Positions 1 through 6,606 of a stretch of 31,112 nt of DNA are shown in pieces. Location of the stretch: the IMG/VR virus record IMGVR_UViG_3300010354_000357, positions 1-31,112 of that record, one strand, 5' to 3'. Below the pieces are notes generated by a model. It was not told the origin of the DNA and made no database searches. It was given only the letters and a program-made list of their open reading frames with translations. The stretch is from a virus. Both the position numbers and the translations under genes were made by a program. Within the stretch, counting starts at the first letter, position 1; every line of letters starts with the position of its first letter.

Positions 1-627
1 AAATTGAACTAATCCTGCACCATACCATTCATAATTAATGGAAATCATTTGTTGTTTTGTTGGATCTGCAGTTACTCCAGTCCATCCATTTCCATCAAAC
101 TTTTCTCCATTCCAGTTTTCTCTAGTGACTCTAGTTTCTGTAGTAATTCCAGTTGTAGTGCTGCGAATTACATAAGAATATGTTCCACCGTCATCTTCAA
201 AAAATGTTCCATTATATTCATCAAACAATCCAAATCTTCTGCGAATACCGACTTGTGGTTGTTCAAGACGAATCGCAAATGCCAGAGTTGCACTCCTACC
301 TGGAATGTATCTCATCACCTGTTTGGTTTGACGGATGACTCTACTTCCCGCAGTAGAACCTACCTGCAATATAACATTGCTGGCATTTACATTATGTGTT
401 GCAGTTCCAACTCCAACTACTCTTTCATCCCATACATCAGTTTCTTTTCCATATTGAAAAGTATTGAAGAAAACTGTTTGATATGGGGCAACTTTGAGTC
501 TGTTGCTGTTAGAAAATTGAGGACGCCAATCAGTTTGGTTTCCCCAATGATCTGCAATATTAAAAACCTCAAAGAGACTTCTCTCTTGATTTAGATAGTC
601 TTGTTCATTCTTATTCCACTGAGCCAT
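1..627 (-). CDS. virion structural protein, MAQWNKN family (partial, 3' end beyond window)
   Basis: I translated this by hand. An uninterrupted frame runs from an ATG at 627 to the left edge, giving 209 residues with no stop. The N-terminus is MAQWNKNEQDYLNQERSLFE, and the last residues seen are about EWYGAGLVQF. From memory this matches a family common in cyanomyoviruses, annotated only as virion structural protein, with conserved MAxWNKN, SYVIRS-like and EWxGxGxVxF segments. The function is not known; a fibre or decoration role is possible. A GGAG sequence lies about 11 nt upstream of the ATG, and the preceding 106-aa gene ends at 630, only 2 nt away. The region is richer in G+C (100 of 240 bases at 181-420) than the baseplate genes. 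The antisense frame is also open but has no family resemblance. Confidence 0.8.
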   Translation of the reverse strand, partial: MAQWNKNEQDYLNQERSLFEVFNIADHWGNQTDWRPQFSNSNRLKVAPYQTVFFNTFQYGKETDVWDERVVGVGTATHNVNASNVILQVGSTAGSRVIRQTKQVMRYIPGRSATLAFAIRLEQPQVGIRRRFGLFDEYNGTFFEDDGGTYSYVIRSTTTGITTETRVTRENWNGEKFDGNGWTGVTADPTKQQMISINYEWYGAGLVQF

Positions 628-629
628 TA

Positions 630-938
630 TTAATCACTCCAAGATAATCTTTCTGGTCTGTATCTTTGTGCGCTTTTAACTGTTACTGAACTTTGTGAAA
701 TGGGATAAACATTATGAACAATTGCGCCAGGATATTCTCCCTGCAAATGCTCCGCAAGTTCATTTTTACTCATCATACTTCCTTCAATTTCCATACGGTA
801 TATTTTTCCTTCCCAAACTACATCAGCAACAAAAGACTCTTTTGCCTCTTCTGGTTGTGAAGAATTCATATAAAGATTTCCGTTGAAATCTCCTTGTATG
901 GTAACGCTTTCTGAAAGAAACTGTTTAAAACTTTTCAT
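630..938 (-). CDS. small virion-associated protein with capsid-targeting-like N-terminus
   Basis: 102 aa from the ATG at 938; a GTG at 950 would add four residues (MVIQ) and would overlap the preceding gene's stop at 944-946, so I prefer the ATG. The N-terminus is MKSFKQFLSES. It resembles the MKTYQEFIAE-type capsid-targeting sequences of T4 internal proteins, and LSE followed by S fits the (I/L)xE cleavage rule of the T4 prohead protease gp21. The body is a small acidic/polar domain (VADVVWEGKIYRMEI, then YPGAIVHNVYPI) that I recall only as a conserved cyanophage hypothetical. There is no membrane segment. It lies between the 458-aa protein and a virion structural gene in the late block, which suits a packaged protein. 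Function is inferred, not established. Confidence 0.75.
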   Translation of the reverse strand: MKSFKQFLSESVTIQGDFNGNLYMNSSQPEEAKESFVADVVWEGKIYRMEIEGSMMSKNELAEHLQGEYPGAIVHNVYPISQSSVTVKSAQRYRPERLSWSD

Positions 939-943
939 TTGTA

Positions 944-2320
944 TTACCACTTAACTTTGTTTGCCCAATATGCAGCGGACATTGGTCCTTTTGCAATATT
1001 TTTTGCATGTCTTGTTTGAAATCTGTGGCGACGAGATGCGTATTCTTTGGACTCACCTTTTTTCTTTGGAGATCCTTTTACTCCTCTTTGTCCAAAACGA
1101 ATGATCTTTTCTTTACCACCAGAACATGCTTTTACAACATGAGACTTACCCGTGAGCGAATCGCCCACGGGATCAGACTTTGGGGAGTTGCACTTCATCT
1201 TGGACTTGTCAACTGCCTCCATAAAATTATCAAAAGTTTTTCCTTCAGGAACACAGTTTGGAACTTGACGCCCATTTTTCAATTTAGTTCCTTTTGCCTT
1301 ATAACCATCCCAACACTTACTAGCACCAACATTTTTACGTGCCTGCTTTAAACCTTCTTCAATACCTAACATTCTGCTTCCAATACCCTCTGATGCTTTT
1401 AGTGGTTCTGGTTTAATTATGTCAATAAATTCCGCATAATGATTGCCATTTGCATCTTCAATAGAAACTGACTCTTTGTTAATTCTTGGAAGGTCTGTTC
1501 CTAAAACTTTTTTTACTTTTTCTTTTGGTAACTGTGCTTGTTGAGCAGTTGTCATTTGTTGCAGTTTTCTAGAAGCATTTGTAGTTCTTACTTCTTTATG
1601 CCTTGGACCAATATCAAAACTTACACCTTCTGCTTTCATTTCGCCACTATTTACATAATCTGCTGCACTATCTAGATAATCTGCTGCTTTAGTAATTTTT
1701 GATTGAACCCATGCTTCTAAACTACCCTCACCTTTACCCATTTTCTTTTTTAGTCTTTTGGCAGCAGAAATAATCGTAGAAATCTCTGAACGTGCCATAG
1801 AGTACTCATGATCCTTTTCCTCATTTGCTGGATGAGGTCTATTAGGATCATAAGCATGAGAACTTAAAGTAATTGGTGTTGAGAACATATCCCAATACTT
1901 TGGACCATACTTACAAGCATCTCTAGTTTCATTTTTTTCACACCTTGGGCAATATCTTTGCATTTCAGCTTGCTCTGGAATATCTAAAGTTTTTGGATAT
2001 CCTTTTTCACCAGGTTTTTTGCGGGGTTTTCCTGCTTTTCTGCGGGCATGGATATTTGCCCAAAGACCTTTACCTTCCGTAACGTCTTTAAACTTTTGAT
2101 GTTCTTTCTTTGCAGAAGTTTCCATTTTTTTAAGTCTTGTATAGTAATCTGGTATTTCGTCCAGGTGTTGTAATGCTATTTCTGTAGCAAGTTTATGATC
2201 TTTGGTATGCTCATGCTCTATAGGCTCTCCCATATCAAGCTGTTTTTGTATAAAAGAAACTTCAAGGCGATGCTTCTTTGCAATTTGTTCAACAGTTTTA
2301 TATGGTTTTAATTTTTGCAC
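944..2320 (-). CDS. modular 458-aa phage protein (DUF5661-like N-terminus)
   Basis: Starts with GTG at 2320; AAGGAC lies about 14 nt upstream, overlapping the end of gp16. No ATG occurs before residue 30, and the first 30 residues look native. Modules in order: residues 1-70, with HTKDHKLATEIALQHLDEIP-DYYTRL, resemble DUF5661; a GLWANIHARRKAGK motif at 85-98; CPRC at 124-127 with Cys136, possibly a small metal site; a helical MARSEIS...WVQSKITKAADYL segment at 175-223; KCWDGYKAKGTKLKNGRQVP plus NC at 335-356; and a basic tail at 393-458 with SHVVKAC, KIIRFGQRG and AAYWANKVKW. These modules recur separately in many marine phage proteins of unknown role. An internal GIEE|G at 319-323 fits the prohead protease rule. 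It sits between gp16 and the expected place of gp17. Function unknown; a head or packaging accessory is possible. Confidence 0.8.
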   Translation of the reverse strand: MQKLKPYKTVEQIAKKHRLEVSFIQKQLDMGEPIEHEHTKDHKLATEIALQHLDEIPDYYTRLKKMETSAKKEHQKFKDVTEGKGLWANIHARRKAGKPRKKPGEKGYPKTLDIPEQAEMQRYCPRCEKNETRDACKYGPKYWDMFSTPITLSSHAYDPNRPHPANEEKDHEYSMARSEISTIISAAKRLKKKMGKGEGSLEAWVQSKITKAADYLDSAADYVNSGEMKAEGVSFDIGPRHKEVRTTNASRKLQQMTTAQQAQLPKEKVKKVLGTDLPRINKESVSIEDANGNHYAEFIDIIKPEPLKASEGIGSRMLGIEEGLKQARKNVGASKCWDGYKAKGTKLKNGRQVPNCVPEGKTFDNFMEAVDKSKMKCNSPKSDPVGDSLTGKSHVVKACSGGKEKIIRFGQRGVKGSPKKKGESKEYASRRHRFQTRHAKNIAKGPMSAAYWANKVKW

Positions 2321-2330
2321 AGTTAAAAAA

Positions 2331-2759
2331 TTAGTCCTTGTTATTATTTAGAAAACCTTGTTTTAATAACTTGGAAAGTTCTGAAGTAGATCCTACAAAA
2401 ACTGCATTATTGGTTACATTATTGGTAGTTCTTACTGCTTCTTCTTCAACATCTTTTAATTTTTTCTGCAAATCTATGAGTTTATCTGTTGTATCAGCAA
2501 CGTTTTTTATAAGTTGACCAGCAACTTCATATGCTCTGGGACTTCCACCTTCTCCAGCAAGTTCCATAATCCCATTAATTGCCTCTTGACCTTTTTCAAT
2601 TAATGAGTATAAATTTGCCCTTGTATATTCATAATCTTTTTTTATATCATTTTGTTCTTCTGGTTTAATAATTTCTATTTCACAATCTTTAGAATCACTT
2701 TCAATTATTTGGGCGTCAAGGTTTAATGCTTTATCCAGTTTATCGTAACTATTTTTCAT
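2331..2759 (-). CDS. gp16: terminase small subunit (gp16-like)
   Basis: 142 aa from the ATG at 2759 (MKNSYDKLDKALNLD). A TTG at 2768 would add MID but has no clear ribosome site. The T4 protein gp16 (164 aa) forms a ring that recognises concatemeric DNA and stimulates the gp17 packaging ATPase. The sequence is acidic and largely helical: a long central stretch (YTRANLYSLIEKGQEAINGI, then SPRAYEVAGQLIKNVADTTDKL, then a KKLKDVEEE coil) matches the cyanophage gp16 pattern, and the tail is STSELSKLLKQGF. It lies directly after gp15, as in T4 (13-14-15-16-17). gp17 itself is not in the window. Assignment rests on pattern and order; similarity to T4 gp16 is weak at sequence level. Confidence 0.85.
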   Translation of the reverse strand: MKNSYDKLDKALNLDAQIIESDSKDCEIEIIKPEEQNDIKKDYEYTRANLYSLIEKGQEAINGIMELAGEGGSPRAYEVAGQLIKNVADTTDKLIDLQKKLKDVEEEAVRTTNNVTNNAVFVGSTSELSKLLKQGFLNNNKD

Positions 2760-2764
2760 ATCAA

Positions 2765-3607
2765 TCAAATATCAGATTTTTGAGTTGGACTGTATGATTT
2801 AGAGTCATCAAAAAACTCCCAAGAATCACTAAATCCAAAATCATCATCAGGATCAATAAATGGTCTATCTGATGAATTGATAACACCATCGTTATTGTAG
2901 TCAACCTTTGCTTCAGCCACTGCTGTATATCTCATTTCCCTTTTAGCAGTAGAAACATTGGAATCTGAATAAGCATCAATTTGAACCTTACGAATTAGAC
3001 CATCTGTAGATTCTGCTATAGGACCAAACATGTAAGTTTTTGCCGTAAATTGTAAAGTATAAATTAAAGCTCTTCTTGTGGAAAAATCACCTTCATAATC
3101 ATCTTGAAAAGAAATGTTCTCTAAAACTACTGGAACATCTCTCTTTTCTCCTATAGAATCAATTAAATCAATAGTTAATGTAAATCCTGGTTGAAAATAT
3201 GGCAAAATTTGTTCAACTATTTGAAGAGCATCATCATTAAGTTTGCTCAAAATGTTCAATTCAAATCCAATATTATATGGAACCGGCATATAAACTTTTT
3301 TTAAATTTTGACCATCAGAAGCTTTAAAGGTTTGTGTTATTCCAGATTTTCTCGTTGAATCATATTGAATACTATTCATTTCAAACGACATTCTGGGCAA
3401 TGTTATTTGAACTGGTTTGTTTAAATCTGATTGTTGTTCAATTCTCGCCAAAAACTTTTGAGATGGTCCATAAGCAAGAGGAACTCTTATTTCACTATAC
3501 GTGTCGCCATCAGAATCTTTATGTTTTATATAAATCTGATTAAATAAAGTTCCAAATGAAACTATTGTTTTTCTAATAATTTCGTGATAGTAATAAGTTC
3601 CTAACAT
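2765..3607 (-). CDS. gp15: proximal tail sheath stabilizer / tail completion protein (gp15-like)
   Basis: 280 aa, close to T4 gp15 (272 aa), which forms a hexameric ring capping the tail and connecting it to the neck. QIVEQILPYFQPGF at 129-142 is nearly identical to the T4 motif QIVEQILPYFQPHF. The N-terminus (GTYYYHEIIRKTIVSFGTLF), PLAYGPSQKFLARI at 43-56 and the C-terminal DDDFGF are typical of cyanophage gp15. Residues 236-247 (DYNNDGVINSSD) form an EF-hand or dockerin-type calcium loop that T4 gp15 lacks. The start overlaps the gp14 stop as TAATG. It ends with TGA at 2765, six nt before the gp16 ATG. Confidence 0.95.
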   Translation of the reverse strand: MLGTYYYHEIIRKTIVSFGTLFNQIYIKHKDSDGDTYSEIRVPLAYGPSQKFLARIEQQSDLNKPVQITLPRMSFEMNSIQYDSTRKSGITQTFKASDGQNLKKVYMPVPYNIGFELNILSKLNDDALQIVEQILPYFQPGFTLTIDLIDSIGEKRDVPVVLENISFQDDYEGDFSTRRALIYTLQFTAKTYMFGPIAESTDGLIRKVQIDAYSDSNVSTAKREMRYTAVAEAKVDYNNDGVINSSDRPFIDPDDDFGFSDSWEFFDDSKSYSPTQKSDI

Positions 3608-5007
3608 TAGTAATTACCGAATGGATTTGATTCAGAGAAATCGAGAATAAGATCTGCTTCTTCTTCAATTTCATCATTTTGTTGATATTTATCAACAAAT
3701 TCACCTTGAGATGCTATTTTTAAAGTATAAGTTGCAGAAGAGGCCGTTCCTATTATAGATTCACCAGCAATAAATGATCCATTTATAGTTCCTATCTGTA
3801 AAATATTAGTATCTTTGTCCCAAGATTTAACTCTTGCTGTTGTTCCAGACTGTGAACCTCTAACAATTTCATTAAATTTATACGTTCCTATACCAGTCAT
3901 TAATGGTGGAGGTGCAATAGTTATTATTGGGTTAGATGTATAACCTAGACCAGCATCTCTTATTAAAATTTGTGTTATTGTTCCAGAAGAACCAACAACT
4001 GAAATTCCCCTTGCAGTTATTCCCGATCCAATATTAGGAGAACTAAATGTAACAACTGGTGGATTTACATATCCACCTCCGGTTGTTTGAATACCAGTAA
4101 CTCTTGCACCATAATATCCCTGTACTAATTCTGCTGTTGCTGCTGCACCAACACCATACCCATTAGAATGTATTGTTACTGTTGGGATTGTAGTATATCC
4201 AGATCCGGGATTTGTTAATAAAATTTCTTTAATAGAACAAATACCACCTTTACAGGTTGTAATTGCAACACCAGAAGCTTTTGTTCCTCCGGATGGTGGT
4301 AAACTAAAAGAAACTGTCGGTATTCCTACATACCCACTTCCATCATTGTTTATAAAAACTCTTCTAATATAACCACTAGAAATACCTGCAGTTGCTGTTG
4401 CAGTTTGACCAAAAGAAAATAAAGACAAAGAAGAAATATAACCTTGAGATTGTAAAGTCCCATCAATTTCATCAACTGCAGTATTGGAGTCTGAAAATCC
4501 ACCAATTTCATCTTCATATTCAAATAATTCACATTTTAATTCATAAACATAATTTTTCCCTAACTGATAAAATGGTTGCTCATGCTCTACAAATTTAACT
4601 TCAAACAACCTTTTTCCTAATGGAAAATATATTATATCTCCTTCTCTTGGTCTAGATGATAAAGTAATCTCATTATCGTCCATTGATTCTAAAAATGGAA
4701 CAATAAAGTCTTCAAATCGTTCTCTTGATATTATCAGAACTAATTCATCTCTTAAACTCATTCCAAATTTAGTTAAAATATCTCCAGACCCTCCATATCC
4801 TTCGTAATTGCTAACATAAGCTTCTATAGAAAAATTATCATCAAATCTAGATGATGTTACTTCATTCAGAATTGTATCTTTTCTTACAAATTTTCTTGGT
4901 ATGTATAAAACTTCAACACCATAAATTTTGAGTTGTTCATTTATCAATTCTTGAACTAATCTTTGTTCTCCTGGAGAACCTTGAAGAAAAAATGGATTTA
5001 ATGCCAT
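3607..5007 (-). CDS. gp14: neck protein gp14 with large repeat insertion
   Basis: 466 aa, against about 256 in T4 gp14, which with gp13 completes the head-tail neck. The conserved core is residues 1-190: MALNPFFLQGSPGEQRLVQE, EVLYIPRKF, SRERFEDF, REGDIIYFPLGKRLFEVKFV and YELKCELFEYEDE. The conserved acidic tail (EEEADLILDFSESNPFGNY) ends the protein. Between them, about 200-430, lies an extra segment with four GSGY-type units (DGSGYVGIPTVSF, NPGSGYTTIPTVTI, TGGGYVNPPVVTF, DAGLGYTSNPIITI) and a FNEIVRGSQSG...FIAGESIIG unit. Removing it would leave about 235 residues, close to T4. The ATG at 5007 follows AGGATAAT at the gp13 stop, and the stop overlaps gp15. Core assignment is firm; the insertion's role (surface binding or decoration) is inferred. 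Confidence 0.93.
   Translation of the reverse strand: MALNPFFLQGSPGEQRLVQELINEQLKIYGVEVLYIPRKFVRKDTILNEVTSSRFDDNFSIEAYVSNYEGYGGSGDILTKFGMSLRDELVLIISRERFEDFIVPFLESMDDNEITLSSRPREGDIIYFPLGKRLFEVKFVEHEQPFYQLGKNYVYELKCELFEYEDEIGGFSDSNTAVDEIDGTLQSQGYISSLSLFSFGQTATATAGISSGYIRRVFINNDGSGYVGIPTVSFSLPPSGGTKASGVAITTCKGGICSIKEILLTNPGSGYTTIPTVTIHSNGYGVGAAATAELVQGYYGARVTGIQTTGGGYVNPPVVTFSSPNIGSGITARGISVVGSSGTITQILIRDAGLGYTSNPIITIAPPPLMTGIGTYKFNEIVRGSQSGTTARVKSWDKDTNILQIGTINGSFIAGESIIGTASSATYTLKIASQGEFVDKYQQNDEIEEEADLILDFSESNPFGNY
3718..4395 (-). repeat. GSGY-type protein repeat block inserted in gp14
   Basis: This codes for about residues 205-430 of gp14. Four imperfect units share the pattern [N/D/G]-G-[S/G]-G-Y-x4-P-x-[V/I]-[T/S]-[F/I]. 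They are separated by 40-50 residues and followed by a short beta-rich unit of the FxxxExVxGxxSG type. Codon-level similarity between units is moderate, so they are diverged rather than recent duplications. Boundaries are approximate. Confidence 0.75.
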
Positions 5008-5008
5008 A

Positions 5009-5854
5009 TTATCCTATCATGTCTAATGGTGGAAGTTCATACTCTAATGACATTCTTTGTTTGATATCTTCTAGTTCTCTTTCTGCATCTTCGTATATTT
5101 CTCTTCCATTTAATTCTATTCCGCCAGGAAGTTTGACACCTCTAAATTTAATTAAATTTTGACCCCATTGTTTTTTAATTAAAGCAGTTAAATATTTCTT
5201 AAGAAAACTATCATTATATACTTTAGGAAAATCATTAGGATCTAAAATTCTAAAGCAGTCTATTACTAAAAAGTCTCCTGCTTTGTTACCTTCCCAATTG
5301 AAATCTAAATATAACCTATTTTGTCTTTTATTAAATCTAACTTGTTTATCTGTAGTCAGTAAAAAATCAATGTCTTCAAGATATGTTTTTACCATAGAAT
5401 ATTGCAAAAGTTGTATAGAGTTGAAGTAGTATAAATCGTTTAAAAATAATTGATACTTAATACTAAACATTCCTGATGATATTGTACTAGCATTAAATTT
5501 AAATATTTTTTCAACTCCAATTACAGAATCTGGAATTTGTATATAATTTGAAGATTCGTAAAAATTAAATGCTTTGGAAACTCCATTAATAGTTGATGAT
5601 CCGGTAGTTGTAACTATACCAGAACCAACTGGAGAATTTGCATTTGCAGTGCCTCTATCAATGTCTTCTTGAGTTAATTGATATTTTAAATACATCCTTT
5701 CAACACCATCAAAGTGTCTTTCGTGGAAGTACTGTAAAGCATCATCAACTAAATCATCTATTTGATCCTCATCGACATTAATTTCTAAAACTGGTGCCCC
5801 AAGTCTTCGTAAGCAGTAATCTATAAGTTGTTGTCTGGATGCTGGTTTAGACAT
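5009..5854 (-). CDS. gp13: neck protein gp13
   Basis: 281 aa (T4 gp13 is 309 aa). It caps the portal after packaging and joins head to tail together with gp14. The N-terminus is diagnostic of the cyanophage family: SRQQLIDYCLRRLGAPVLEI at 6-25, then NVDEDQIDDLVDDALQYFHE at 26-45 and HFDGVERMYLKYQLT. The middle has VIGVEKIFKF and YQLFLNDLYYF, and the C-terminal part KKYLTALIKKQWGQNLIKF then LPGGIELNGREIYEDAERE. It begins nine nt after the 116-aa gene and ends one nt before the gp14 ATG, giving the 13-14-15-16 order of T4. No strong ribosome site is visible; translational coupling is likely. Nothing is truncated. Confidence 0.95.
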   Translation of the reverse strand: MSKPASRQQLIDYCLRRLGAPVLEINVDEDQIDDLVDDALQYFHERHFDGVERMYLKYQLTQEDIDRGTANANSPVGSGIVTTTGSSTINGVSKAFNFYESSNYIQIPDSVIGVEKIFKFNASTISSGMFSIKYQLFLNDLYYFNSIQLLQYSMVKTYLEDIDFLLTTDKQVRFNKRQNRLYLDFNWEGNKAGDFLVIDCFRILDPNDFPKVYNDSFLKKYLTALIKKQWGQNLIKFRGVKLPGGIELNGREIYEDAERELEDIKQRMSLEYELPPLDMIG

Positions 5855-5862
5855 ATTTGATA

Positions 5863-6213
5863 CTAATGAGTAACGCCTTCTCTTACCAAAGCCATGCCTT
5901 CTACTACTCTTGAAGTTGTAGTTGTAACACCACTTGTAGTTGTAATTAAAACATCATAGACATATCTACCAGGTTTTAATCTAGCAGTTGTCACTGAAGA
6001 TAATCCAATTCTTATTTGACCAGAAGATGAATTAACCACAGATGTAGTAAATGTAGTTACCCCGGAACTTCCAGACCATTTCCTCATTTGAGAAGAAATT
6101 GATGAAGTACTTAAGTCTAAAGCTGAATTAGTAGAACTATTTTCTAAGAAAAAATCTTGAGAAAAATCTGCTCCAGAATTAATGACAAGGTTACTTACGT
6201 ATACTGATGCCAT
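5863..6213 (-). CDS. small beta-rich virion structural protein
   Basis: 116 aa, starting at the ATG at 6213, about 26 nt below a TATAAATA late box. The sequence is Ser/Thr/Val-rich with alternating beta-type strands (MASVYVSNLVINSGADFSQD, FLENSSTNSALDL, SQMRKWSGSSG, LKPGRYVYDVLI, RVVEGMALVREGVTH), which suggests one compact beta-sandwich. I recall similar 110-120 aa proteins in many marine phages beside tail genes, annotated as structural, but no function. In T4 the place just before gp13 is held by wac (fibritin) and gp12; this protein has no coiled coil, so it is not a fibritin by sequence. It is the first gene of the neck transcription unit. Confidence 0.82.
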   Translation of the reverse strand: MASVYVSNLVINSGADFSQDFFLENSSTNSALDLSTSSISSQMRKWSGSSGVTTFTTSVVNSSSGQIRIGLSSVTTARLKPGRYVYDVLITTTSGVTTTTSRVVEGMALVREGVTH

Positions 6214-6239
6214 TTAATGAAAATAACTAATTTTAAAAG

Positions 6240-6247
6240 TATTTATA
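6240..6247 (-). promoter_or_regulatory. T4-like late promoter box (TATAAATA)
   Basis: The minus strand reads TATAAATA, an exact match to the T4 late consensus, 26 nt before the ATG at 6213. It overlaps the TAA stop of the 58-aa ORF at 6243-6245. It would drive the 116-aa gene, gp13, gp14, gp15 and genes further on. Confidence 0.75.
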
Positions 6248-6419
6248 ACCCAATATTCTCGATAGAACTTATTACTTCTTGTTGTTTTAAATACATCTTA
6301 AAATATAATTTAGAAAAAAGTTTCAGATCATCAATACTGAGAGAATCAATTAATCTACAGTGTTTTTCATATTCGAAAAGTTTATCTATTGATGATAAAT
6401 TAATCTCTTGAGGATTCAT
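6243..6419 (-). CDS. small conserved phage protein, 58 aa
   Basis: I found this by hand in the space between the 68-aa and 116-aa genes. The ATG at 6419 opens a 58-residue frame ending in TAA at 6243. It has MNPQEINLSSIDKLFEYEKH at the start and FKMYLKQQEVISSIENIGL at the end, and is mostly helical. I recall similar 55-60 aa proteins in cyanomyoviruses. A strong AAGGAG at 6428-6433 lies 8 nt upstream, inside the end of the 68-aa gene, and the first residues overlap that gene by 20 nt. The longer plus-strand frame across the same bases has no such signal. Function unknown; as the partner of the 68-aa protein it may be a scaffold, chaperone or small baseplate component. Confidence 0.8.
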   Translation of the reverse strand: MNPQEINLSSIDKLFEYEKHCRLIDSLSIDDLKLFSKLYFKMYLKQQEVISSIENIGL

Positions 6420-6606
6420 CTAATAATCTCCTTAGCAGTAATTTAATTTCTGAAAGTTCGTTCTTTAAATTTTCTATTTCAAATTTTTGCTTTAATTTTT
6501 CTTTTTTTATTTTAGTATAATTTAAATACTCATAATTATCAGTATTAATTATAGCACCAGTTTCTTCATCACGATATAAATTTTTATGTCCTTCTATTGG
6601 TATCAT
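6400..6606 (-). CDS. small conserved phage protein, 68 aa, coiled-coil C-terminus
   Basis: The first 25 residues (MIPIEGHKNLYRDEETGAII, then NTDNY) match a small protein present in many T4-like cyanophages beside tail genes. Residues 30-64 are charged with heptad-spaced leucine/isoleucine (KFEIENLKNELSEIKLLLRR), predicting a coiled coil. The N-terminal EGHKNLYRDxxTGAIxNTD looks like a short peptide that binds a partner. The ATG shares its A with the stop of the 2350-aa gene (TAATG), so expression is probably coupled. Function not known. The coil and location could suit an assembly chaperone or a trimerising element, but that is inference. Confidence 0.85.
   Translation of the reverse strand: MIPIEGHKNLYRDEETGAIINTDNYEYLNYTKIKKEKLKQKFEIENLKNELSEIKLLLRRLLDESSRD
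6428..6433 (-). promoter_or_regulatory. ribosome binding site of the 58-aa ORF
   Basis: AAGGAG on the minus strand, 8 nt before the ATG at 6419. It is one of the strongest Shine-Dalgarno matches in this window and is the main reason to accept the short downstream frame. Confidence 0.7.

Noticed and set aside
49-594. 181-aa plus-strand frame at the left end
   Set aside because: It lies antisense to the partial virion protein, whose frame matches a known family; the plus-strand product is Ser/Cys-rich with no recognisable features.
1007-1351. 114-aa plus-strand frame
   Set aside because: Antisense to the well-supported 458-aa gene; the sequence looks like a mirror of its lysine-rich tail (Phe/Leu/Cys-rich) and has no good start signal.
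2760-2768. TTG start for gp16
   Set aside because: No ribosome site is visible; the ATG nine nt later gives the family-typical start MKNSYDKL.
6217-6411. 64-aa plus-strand frame in the gap before the 116-aa gene
   Set aside because: The minus-strand 58-aa frame over the same bases has an AAGGAG site and agrees with the direction of all other genes.
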